DNA of 64,000 bases from Lepiota brunneoincarnata (lineage: Eukaryota > Basidiomycota > Agaricomycetes > Agaricales > Agaricaceae), in NCBI GenBank assembly GCA_023014365.1, contig JAEBUN010000019.1, positions 372,001 to 436,000 on the forward strand, given 5' to 3'. Under the pieces are notes generated by a model that saw nothing but the letters and a program-made list of their open reading frames with translations, ran no database searches and had not been told where the DNA came from. Both the position numbers and the translations under genes were made by a program. Shown in pieces: positions 34,988-44,797 of the stretch. The stretch's first letter is position 1. The number at the start of each line of letters is the position of its first letter.

Positions 34988-35745
34988 GTGTTGGCCGAGA
35001 TGAAACGAATGAGACGGATCTCCAGTCACCAGCGACCAATACGCATCCCTGGCGTCAGCTCATATCCCAGATTGATATGATGCCAATGGACGAAATCCCA
35101 GAGGCCCCTCCATCTCCGAGACAATATTCCACTGACCTATATTCTCTCCCTGAGGCCTTACACTCAGCCCACGATCGTAATCGCAGATTTCAGCCCACTG
35201 GGACACTGGCACAGAAGAACCCGCTAGCACAGGTATGTTTGATCCTCTATCGATTCGTCTATAATTGCTTGATGACTGGTACAGGATTATCAACATCTCG
35301 GCTCCATTCCCGAATGCAGCCCCATACCTGTGCGGCATGAGGTAGTTTTGTATTCGCTCGGCGACTTGTCTGGACCCATTCCCGAGATGGATGCGAGTTC
35401 TCAACATATGAGTATTGCACTCCGCCCCGAAGAGCACAATTCGGGCGCTAGTGCTTGCTGATGAGGTTGCTTTTGGTGCTAAGGTGCCTGACACAGACCC
35501 GATCGCGCTGAACCGGCAGCTGTTGGAAGGGCTCGTTGAGATGGTGGAATGGATATGTTGGGGTAAGCAAGCAAAGAACAAATACATGTATACTGCGCGA
35601 TCGACATACACAATCACACGGCATGCAGTATTCTGACGGGGAAAGAGCGTTGCGTGGCAGCAGGTCACGAGGCTGACGGCGAGTATGTTCAAGAAAAATT
35701 CAGAGGCCAGCGATCTGAGATCAACCCTGTAAGAATAGTTTGTAA
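34984..35745 (+). pseudogene. NLR-like N-terminal fragment, inverted relative to the intact NLR
   Basis: The frame contains MPMDEIPEAPPSPRQYST, then LYSLPEALHSAHDRN. After an intron (about 35233-35283) it reads PIPVRHEVVLYSLGDL, EMDASSQHMSIALRPEEHN. These match the intact NLR at 42.7-42.3 kb block by block (MPIDEIPEIPPSPRQYS, VRHEVELFSFSDL, EMDAGSQNMSVALNPEEHN). The frame then shifts by one base near 35.45 kb to VPDTDPIALNRQLLEGLVE. After another intron comes ILTGKERCVAAGHEADGEYV, which has no match in the NLR. There is no NB-ARC or TPR part. It is either a truncated NLR or a different gene sharing the N-terminal domain. Confidence 0.55.
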
Positions 35746-35869
35746 TGACCAGGTTAGCTGTTCACTGCTAATACTTAGGTAGCTCGTCAGTCTTCCGCGC
35801 CAATCATCTTTTCCTATTCAGGATGACTGAACCTTAGGCATACTTCCATCATTGATTCGGAGCCTGGGC

Positions 35870-36887
35870 GTCGTACAAGCCGTCCTTCAGTTCGCTTTCC
35901 CACACTCCTATGAACAATCCACAACCCTCGTACGAAAGATCGGCGGTATGTCTCGCAAAGATCGCAATGCCTCACAAGACTGATAACATACATGGACCAA
36001 GCCGCAAGGTGCAGACATCCCAGATTGGAATCCTTTTCTAGATGGAAAGGAGCGCCCCCTCGCCAGAGGAAGATTCAATGTCGAAATACTGTCTGTCTAT
36101 TACTTTCCAGAAGGCAACAATGTCTGTGCTGCTGTCGTACTCAAGACATCATTCATCTTTCACGACAGCCGGAAGCTAAGTAATGCACCAGCGCGAACCG
36201 CTTATCGTGATCGCCTTTAACACAATGTGCCATCAGAATACGCGGAATGCCCCATCGCTGTCTACGCAGAAGACAGCAACAACGAGCGTCTCGGGATCGT
36301 GAACTACCATCCCATTCAAGAGGAATTCGTTCAAGGTGGACTATCACTCAGGACAGAAACAATGGGTTTTAAATCCAGCCGGTCAATTTTGGCCAAGGCG
36401 GAGCGCAGATAGGCTCAATAGGGAGTGCTCGCTCGGATAACAGGGCTACCCTGATTTCGTTGCAAGCAGTGAATCATCAGGAGAAAATTCCCAAGATTTC
36501 ATGGTAAGCTCATACGACCGAAACTGAGCACCAACTTTCACTAGTCATAGGTACTACAAGGATGACGAGAAGAGCATCTATCCAGGCGGCGTTGACGTCC
36601 TCCTGATCATCCGCAAGTTGAACTACACCCCACCGTGGTTCAAATTTAAACTACAGTTGACGAGGGCCCTGAAGGTCGACGTTCATGGTGTCATTGCGCG
36701 GTTCACGGACTTCAAGGATCGATTAGTGGGTGTACCTGACAGTGGCCATGACGGGTGGAACTTCAGGATAGAAGGCCGATATAACGAGGATTATGCGAAG
36801 AATGTGTTGAGCAGTCTGCAAACGACTCCGTCTGTCGGTCTGAAAGCTGCCGCACATTCGATGCTTGCTGCTTTGAGTCCACCGTAA
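35870..36887 (+). CDS. Unknown protein, copy A (duplicated at 43.1-44.2 kb)
   Basis: Multi-exon gene of unknown family. Conserved blocks, in order: QGADIPDWNPFLDGKE, FNVEILSVYYFPEGN, VCAAVVLKTSFIFHDSRKLS, then after an intron EYAECPIAVYAEDSN and LGIVNYHPIQEE. After another come GQGGAQIGSIGSARSDN and ISLQAVNHQEKIPKISW. The last exon reads YYKDDEKSIYPGGVDVLL and ends SMLAALSPP plus stop at 36887. The last exon and most splice sites match the second copy. A one-base frame change occurs near 36.39 kb, between NPAG and the NFGQGG block. No signal peptide, membrane segment or catalytic motif is recognised; the mixed alpha/beta pattern suggests a globular intracellular protein. Both copies lie next to an NLR-type N-terminus, so a functional link with NLRs is possible but unproven. 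Confidence 0.6.
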
Positions 36888-37864
36888 GTTCTGACCTACG
36901 TTTCATTGCATTTTTGAGAACTTCAGATTCCATATCTCCCAGATCCAACCTCGGCCAAGCATCGATAGGACTGGGAAGTCCTGTTATCTCTCCCACGCCA
37001 GAAATCTGATTTCCGTATACCCCTACGTTCAAAGAAGTGTTGTTGCGAGTCTCTTACGAGTTGCCGGGATCTGTAAACTTGTTCAAGTAGCCTTTTCCAG
37101 ATTGAGCCCCTGGAGCATTTATGCCTTCCTCCTGTCTCTTCATAATTAGTAACGCAATCGTCCTCCATCCTTTCAGTTTCACGAAGTAAAAATCATTAAT
37201 AAACTCACCCGTTCCCGTTAGTAAACGGCTCACCTGTGCTCACACGCCCCCGCAAAATCTGAAACATGGATTAAAAAATGGTTTCATGGCCTCTGCCACA
37301 TTGGGACCCTGACGAAATTTTGAGTCCAACCGGTACAAGCTTAACTGGGATTGGGACTCCTCATGCCCCAGCAGATGCCCCGCCAATAAAGACCTCTTTC
37401 TCCCTCAAACCCTCCGACCCTTGTCATTGATCAACCTTTATACGCCCGATAACAGTACCTACCGTTGTACTAGATCACTACCCACTGCCTGCTCGGAAGG
37501 ACCACATCTTGAAGACTCTGTTCAGGCAGCTGCCCATGGGATCCACCAGCCCCGCCACCGGGCGCTGGGCCTTTGGGTACTAGGTGCCAGGATTGGTTGT
37601 GTGTGTCGCGGATGGGGTATTTCGGCTCCTCAGTGGAAGCAGGGTGCGCTGGGGACGGTGATAAGCCTCGTTGTGCTGAGAGGCCGAGGTACTTGTGAAG
37701 GTTTTCCAAAGCAGACTGGGACGTTGAGACTCGGGTTTGCGAGTCCCCGAGCGGCCTCCTGTGAGTACTCCACCCCCTGCTTCCTCATGTTTGTTAACCT
37801 AGTATATACCGCTTATAAGTCTAATTTACGCGCTCCTACCTCTTTCTTCATCTCCATCTCCACA

Positions 37865-38090
37865 ATGCCCGACAACACGACACCCTCACCTGCATACACA
37901 ACCTAACCCATCGAATTCCCCCCCCCCCCCCCCCCCTAATTCACACGCACTATTCGGTGATTCAACCTCGCTACCACCCCTACCCAAATACTCAGTACCC
38001 ATACATCACCAAGCCCAACAAGACGTGATTATTGATATTTCTTGTCGGCTCCTCAAGTCGTCTCTCTGCACAGTCTCCCTCAGTGGTCGA
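37865..38090 (+). pseudogene. Possible small Pro-rich gene broken at a poly-C run
   Basis: A TATATA element near 37803 precedes ATG 37865, which starts MPDNTTPSPAYTT and meets TAA at 37904. Past a 19-base C run a protein-like stretch follows in a shifted frame (SHALFGDSTSLPPLPKYSV, then QAQQDVIIDI). A length change in the C run plus one substitution would open it. It may be a decayed gene or chance. Confidence 0.25.
37918..37936. repeat. Poly-C homopolymer (19 bases)
   Basis: An uninterrupted run of 19 C. Such runs are prone to slippage in replication and to length error in sequencing. Confidence 0.9.
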
Positions 38091-38758
38091 CCATGACTGG
38101 CTTCGAATACGATTCATAGGAATTTTCCTGGGGGATACGGTACACGCTTGCACAGCGTGGCTGCCCTCTGGCGCTCATGATAGTCCCATCAGTCTGCTTT
38201 GGGGGCTACCTCCACCGTACACTCGCCACGAAAGTGGGCTTCGTGCATGTCATATTATGACACTTCCTCACCTGGGGTCTTGTTGGTACATCATGTATTT
38301 ACTTCGTACACGCATATATTTGAGTTTATTAGAGACTATGTTGTAATGACGAAAGAAATGGGAAAAAGTCATTCTTTAGAATTCTCCATGATGTTCTGCT
38401 TACCCGGTTACTAATAAATCAGAGCTCTGGATGTGAGACATATTCGATAATGGATACCAGAAATATGGAGATTGTTTTTGCAAGTGGCTGATACTGCCTT
38501 GTGTTTCCAGGCTTCCTCAAGTAACTGTAAAACTACAGCTTCATTGTCTGACGGCTCGCATTGGCGGTGAAGAAGGAGATCTTGAGTCCAGAAGTCCAGT
38601 TGACGTAGTTGGACTCCAGGGAATATGAAAACATGATATTTATACACTAGATACATAGAAGAAGTAAGAGTAAAAGGAGAAAATGTAAAAAAAAGACAGT
38701 TAAGAAGAAAGAAGAACATACAAATCCCTAAGGGAGGAGCATAGTTACTCACATACTC

Positions 38759-41700
38759 CTATGTGAGCACCACAGAACGAGTTGTTCCAACATCAATCGC
38801 CAACCCCTCCTCAACCACATTGCGCAACTGGTGATGAAGCTTGGTAGCTTCCTTGAAGGATAACTCAGCTTCATCTAGCTTATCCCATCGCAAATACACC
38901 TCTCCCAGACTCCTGACATCATCGGCCTCCCCACGCACATCATGCAACTGGTGACGAAGCTTGATAGCTTTCTTGAAAGACAACTCGGCTTCGTCCAGCT
39001 TATTCTGTTGCGAATACACCTCTCCCAGACTCCTGACATCATTAGCCTCCTCAAGCACATCCTGCAACTTGTGATGAAGCTTAATAGCTCTCTTGAAGAA
39101 CACCTCGGCTTCATCCAGCTTGTCCCGGCGCGAATACACCTTTCCCAGACTCCTGACATCATTGGCCTCCTCGGGCACATCACGCAACTGGTGGCGAAGC
39201 TTGATAGCTTTCTTGAAGGACAACTCTGCTTCCTCTAGCTTATCCCATCGCAAATACACCTCTCCCAGACTCCTGGCATCATTGGCCTCCCCACGCACAT
39301 CATGCAACTGGTGACAAAGCCTGATAGCTTTCTTGAAGGATAGCTCTGCTTCGTCGAGCTTATTCTGTTGCAAATACACCTCTCCCAAACTCCTGACATC
39401 ATTGGCCTCCCCAAGCACATCATGCGACCGGCGACGAAGCTTAATAGCTTTCTTGAAGGATAACTCAGCTTCATGTAGCCTATCCCGTCGCAAATACACC
39501 TTTCCGAGACTCCTGACATCATCGGCCTCCCCACGCACATCATACAATTGGTGACGAAGCTTGGTGGCTTTCTTGAAGGACAACTCGGCTTCATCTAGCT
39601 TGGCCTGTCGCAAGTGTATCTCTCCCAGACTCCTGACATCATTGGCCGCCCCAAGCACATCATGCGACTGGTGACGAAGCTCGATAGCTTTCTTGAAGGA
39701 CAACTCGGCTTCGTCTAGTTTATCCCATCGAAAATGCACCTCTGCCAGACTCCGGACACCATTGGCTTCACCAAGGACAGAACCAGACCGGTGATGGAGC
39801 TCGACGGCTTTCTTGAAGGACAACTCCGCTTCATCTAGCTTATACTGTCGCATATACACTTCTCCCAGACTCTGGACACCGTTTGCCTCTCCAAGCACAG
39901 AATGTAGCTGTTCCTGAAGTGCAATGGCATTTTGGAAAGACAACTGAGCTTCATCTAGTTTGCCCTGTCGCAAATACACTTGTCCCAGCCACTGGACGTC
40001 CTGGGCCTCGCTGAACATGTCGTGCGACTGGCGATGAAGCTCGATAGCTCTCTCAAAAGCTGACTTGGCCTCGTCCAACTTATTGAGTCGCAAATACACT
40101 TGTGCCGAAGTCGAGGTACACCGTGCATGTAAGCCCAAGGACCCAATTGTTTTCCTTTTCGCGAGGTTGATGAGCTCTGTCGTGGGATTGCCAGTATGTG
40201 AGGACCAGAGGGTATATTGGATAGAGGCATTGACAATCTTTTCATCCACTCTGTCTCTGTCAAATGCCTTAGCGAAGACTGAGTGTATATTGAGAAGTTC
40301 CGGTGCTATTATCCCATGGTCCGCAGGATCCATATAATTTGGGGAACGATTCATCATCTCGATGTAGAAGGCGACTAAGGAGTCATCAAGGGGGTGCTGC
40401 TCCGGCTGTAGCTTCATGCCAAATTCCCGGATCGGTACAAGCATCTGATATCTGGGGTGCCCCTTCGCTCCTGTCGATGTAGAGGAGTGAAACCCGCTGC
40501 AGGGTCGCCAATATTTCCTGAAGGTGGATGGTTCCCGGTAAGTGGTGTTGCAGTTCATCAATGGCCTCCTGTCGACACGGGAACCCATCTGGAAGGCTCG
40601 ATAGCACGGCGAAGACGAGGATCATGTTTGGGTCTGCCCACATACGTGGACTATGTACGGACAGACCAATAGAGGTGTCAAGACTGGATAAGCTGTGTCC
40701 GCCGTCCGACCCTATCTCGCTTGTCTGCGCCTGCTGCCACCGGGACCACAGTGATTCAGGGCTCTCATCTCCATCTTGGATTTGAGCTATAACGAGTTTA
40801 ATAGCCAGAGGTATCCCGCTGGCAACTTCGAGTAATTTGACAACGAACGGATTCACTGGCACTCCAGTCCCCTCAAATATTAGTCTTGAGTCAACGTCAC
40901 GCAGTTTTTCCAGGGGTGGGAGCAAAGGCTCTGACCAGACAACGCAAGCCGGGCGCTCTGCACCTCGCATGGTCACAATGATGGCGCGTCTAGGTAGGTG
41001 ATCAAGACGAGATAGAAAGCCCTCCACATCCTGTCGGATTGCCTCTTCCTCCCAAATATTTTCCTAAATTGGCCAAGCAAAGGATGCTTCTCTTACAGAA
41101 GTAAGAGAGAACGGTGTCGATTAAACGTTCATTGCGTTCGGTAAGTGGGATGCGCAGGGAATTAGCAATTTCCCAAACCAGGCCAGAGAGAGATGTAGCT
41201 GTCTCGCAGGAGACAAAGTATCGTGAGGGGTATCGCTCGATCACTGCATGATCATGCAGTACAGCGAGAGCAAGTGTCGTTTTCCCCATCCCACCTGCTC
41301 CTAGGATGGCCACCCGAGGAGACGTGTGTTCGAGGAGTATTTTGATGACATTGTGCTTTTCTTCATCTCTTCCGATCATTTGGCCAGGAGGAGGGACAGC
41401 CTTGTAGAAGACGCTGGGCAAGGTGGGGCATCTATCAAGACTCTGGTTGTAGATTGGACGGAAATATTGTACCTAGCGGGGTCCGAAGATGCCTGGGTGG
41501 GCCGAGGTGGATTATCAATGCAGAGCTTGAGTAGAAGATCAGTCTATAGAGCTGGAATGAGAACTAGCAATAGACATAAGTATGAATTTGGGGCATACAA
41601 TGGAATCAGTGTTGAAGTTATGCACAAGATGGTTGTACTTGGCCAGAGTCTCGATCCTCGAGTTTCGATTCACAATGTGATCCAATTTGGCTCGCATGCC

Positions 41701-42719
41701 CCTTGGACGTTTTGTGTTCAGTATGCCGAGAATTTGATTGAGGAGACTGAGTGGCGCATAAGCAAATATACACATGAGGAAGAAGAGATTTGGCCGTTGT
41801 ACCGATTGTACTCTTCCAACCTCTCCTCCGCGCCCCTCAGCTGATTCCTGTTCGGTGATGCAGCGACTTTGATTAAGCCATCGAGGATGGCCTTTGACCT
41901 GCGTAATATTTTATCAATGAGTTCCTTTTCATCGTTCCCTTCGGTTTTGATTTCCTGCCGTGCGATCAGACATGTGACCTTAATTTTTGTAGCAATCTGC
42001 AGACCTCTCTGATCTCGATGACTTGAAGTAAAACCCCTGCAAAAGCCTTCACGTACGGCACACCCTCGAACAGCTCGCCGACCTCCCTTGCAATTTTTGC
42101 CGATACTTCGGCCAGGGTGGGAATGTCGGCGGAGTCTGTTATGGGGGGCCCGGGGTTGACGGGACGGCGGTTTCGGGTGTTATCAAACTGGCTCCCCTGT
42201 ATGGGACTTTCAAATAGGGGACTGCCTGCTGTCACTGCCACGCACTGCTGCCGGTACTGTAGTAGTCGAAGTGGGCGCCCCCAGTTCAGTGTGCTCGTCA
42301 CTAGTCAGGATCAAGTCCGTGTCAGGCTCACCAGCGTCGGAGGCAACCGTATTATCTAGTGGGCGTTCGTTGTGCTCTTCAGGGTTGAGTGCAACGCTCA
42401 TATTTTGAGAGCCGGCATCCATCTCTGGAGCGGGTCTATGCAAGTCGCTGAACGAAAACAATTCTACCTCATGGCGCACAGGGATAGGGCTGCGTTCAGG
42501 GATAGGATAATCGTCCTGCGTCAGTTATTAAGCGACTATGGATGTGTGTATGATAGAGACTACACATACGGTGACGGGCCCCTCCGCGCCGGCGCCTCCA
42601 GTCAACTGAATCTCGTGGCTGCGGTCGTGGGCTGCGCGTAAGACCTCAGGTAGAGAATACAAGTTTATCGAATATTGTCTTGGGGATGGAGGGATCTCCG
42701 GAATTTCGTCGATAGGCAT
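38759..42719 (-). CDS. NB-ARC-TPR receptor (fungal NLR)
   Basis: STAND-class NTPase of the NLR type. Start ATG 42719 (MPIDEIPEIPPSPRQYS); exon 1 ends at 42570 and exon 2 starts at 42515. A disordered segment is followed by a helical N-terminal domain (TLAEVSAKIAREVGELFE, VPYVKAFAGVLLQ). The NB-ARC domain starts near 41420 with GRDEEKHNVIKILLE, the P-loop VAILGAGGMGKTTLALAVL (about 41300), RAIIVTMRG (RNBS-B-like) and SGIPLAIKLV (GxP motif). A winged-helix-like part follows, then a TPR array of about 11 units to TAG at 38759. One-base frame changes occur at about 42216 (C4 run) and 40460 (between RSEGAP and RYQML). Fungal NLRs with TPR, WD40 or ankyrin repeats control heterokaryon incompatibility and probably innate immunity; the repeats sense the ligand. 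No effector family was recognised at the N-terminus. Confidence 0.82.
38830..40110 (-). repeat. Tandem 120-bp TPR repeats in the NLR (10 full, 1 partial)
   Basis: Each 40-residue unit follows LDEAELSFKKAIKLRHQL, then a variable HDV-EEAND segment, then RSLGEVYLR-DK. Units 3-10 are very similar; the first two are more diverged (SAFERAIELHRQSHD, LSFQNAIALQEQLHS). Period is exactly 120 bp. Differences fall at the same few positions of each unit. High similarity suggests recent exchange among units. Confidence 0.92.
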
Positions 42720-43129
42720 GACACCGAATAGGGGTGTAAAGGGAACTAGGCTGAAGCTTGGGGGCTAATTGTCTTTTATGGTCAGTGCTCAGGCCTCTCT
42801 ATTGACTCACGCCTCGAGAGGGTCATTGGCCGTGAAGGCCCCTTATTTTTAGCCCGTGACATGGGAATACGCTCCAACCACACACAGTATTTTCCGGAAC
42901 GCCGGTTCCAACAGCTGTGCTGCATTATACGTCTGTCCCGAAATCATGTTCAACAGCATGGGCGGTCTTGGTGGTAACAATTCACCATTGTTCGGTCAGA
43001 CGAATGATGCCCAGCTGTTGATGTTTTGAAGCTTTACTTCGAGGACAGCGCTGCTGCGGTTAATGACCGGCTTCGAAGTGGCTTATCAGCCTTTCATGCC
43101 GTTATGCCGTTCAATAGTCTTGCCTTATT

Positions 43130-44228
43130 CAGGATGGTTGGGGGATGTCACTTGACTGAACAAATTTCCATCATTGACTATCTGGCGCGGATTTGATCCG
43201 CCGGGACCTGGGCATCCCACAAACACGACCTTATGAGCGCTAGCAGTCCACAACTCGCGTCCGAAGGGTCGGCAGGATGACTCGCATAAATCATAACCCT
43301 TCACGAGACTAATATACATTACGTGGACCAAGGCGGCAAACGCAGGCGTTCCAGATTGGAATCCTTTCCGAGATGGGAAGGAGCCTCCCCTCGCTAGAGG
43401 AAGATTCAATATTGAAATATTGTCGGTCTATTATCTTCCAGAAGGCAACAACTGTCTGTGCTGCTGTCGTGCTCAAGACATCATTCATCTTGAATGACAG
43501 TCGGAAGCTGAGTAATGCACCAATGAGAGATCCTAATTGTAATAGTCTCCAACATAGGTTATTTCAGAATACGCGGAATGCCTCATCGTTGTCTACGCAG
43601 AAGACGCCAACAACGAGTGTCTCGCAATCACGAAGTACCATCCCATTCAAGAGTAATTTGTTCAGGTCGACTATCATTCAGGACAGAAACAATGGATTTT
43701 AAATCCCAGCCGTCGGTATTGGCCAAGGCGGAGCTCAGATAGGCTCAATAGGGGGTGTTCGTTCGGATAACAGGGCTACCTTGATTTCGTTGCAAGCAGT
43801 GAACCATCAAGAGAAGATTCCCAAGATTTCATGGTGAGCTCAGATCGCCGGGACTGAGTCCAGTAGATTCGTTGTTATTCACCACTCGCAGGTACTACAA
43901 GGATGACGAGAAAAGTCTCTACCCAGGTGGCGTTGACGTTCTCTTGATCGTTCGCAAGTTGAACTACTCCGCACCCTGGTCCGGATTTAAACTACTGTTG
44001 ACGAGGGACCTGAAGGTCGACGTTCATGGTATCATTGCTTTGATCACAGACTTCAAGGATCGATTTGTGGGTGTACCTGACAGAGGCCAGGATGGGTGGA
44101 GTTTCGGGATAGAAGGACGATATAATGAGGATTATGCCAATATTGTGTTGGGTAGTCTGCAAACCGTTCCTTCCGTTGGTCTGAGAGCTGCGGCACACTC
44201 GATGCTTGATGCTTTGAGTCCACCATAA
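43130..44228 (+). CDS. Unknown protein, copy A' (paralogue of 35.9-36.9 kb)
   Basis: Same blocks as copy A: VPDWNPFRDGKE-like start near 43350, FNIEILSVYYLPEGN, ALKTSFILNDSRKLS pattern, EYAECLIVVYAEDAN, GIGQGGAQIGSIGGVRSDN, ISLQAVNHQEKIPKISW. A last exon starts YYKDDEKSLYPGGVDVLL and ends SMLDALSPP at 44226-44228. Some blocks lie in different frames, so small lesions are present or an exon boundary is missed. Similarity to copy A reaches upstream to about 43.1 kb. It lies head-to-head with the intact NLR, whose start is at 42719, so a shared promoter region of about 0.4-0.6 kb is likely. Function unknown. Confidence 0.6.
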
Positions 44229-44797
44229 GTTCTGATCTGTGATCTATCATTTTCCGGTAAATTCAGATTCCATATCTCCCAGACAGACCTACCGGATAGG
44301 CAACAAAAATATTCGTTCCAAAGATGACCTACAGAAAAAGGTATTATATTTCGGGAAATTTGAGTACAGCTGGCTGTGCCCTGATGTAGTATGCAAGATA
44401 TCGTCGGCCGGGTCCTTAGCTGATTAAGCTTAAGTTGCTAATGAGTGTCATATACCTTGTATCTTACTTATGGGAGTATCTGGCGCATCGTTCTGTTGGA
44501 CTATGATCGTCCTTTTCTGTCCCAGTTAATTTCGTGACCGTTAGTTATCTTTAGTCAAGTATATAAGTCGAATACCCGTGACTTGACGTCCTCAGTGGTT
44601 TAATTTCACATACCCCTGAGGACGAGTACCAAGAGATATCGTTATTACACGTTCCATCTCATTCGTAGGGTTCCGGGTGCAGCGCTACTTATTTTAGAAG
44701 TTTCTCGTGATAGGCTTACGAAAGCAGATCACAGGACTTGGTGATCGCGTTGAATTAGGACGCGACCTAGACAGAAACAGTCGTGGGCAGCCTTACG

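Noticed and set aside
37421..37906. Plus-strand ORF of 161 codons before the poly-C run
   Set aside because: No family features, and the reverse strand looks equally coding; the TATA-like element and small ORF inside it argue against it.
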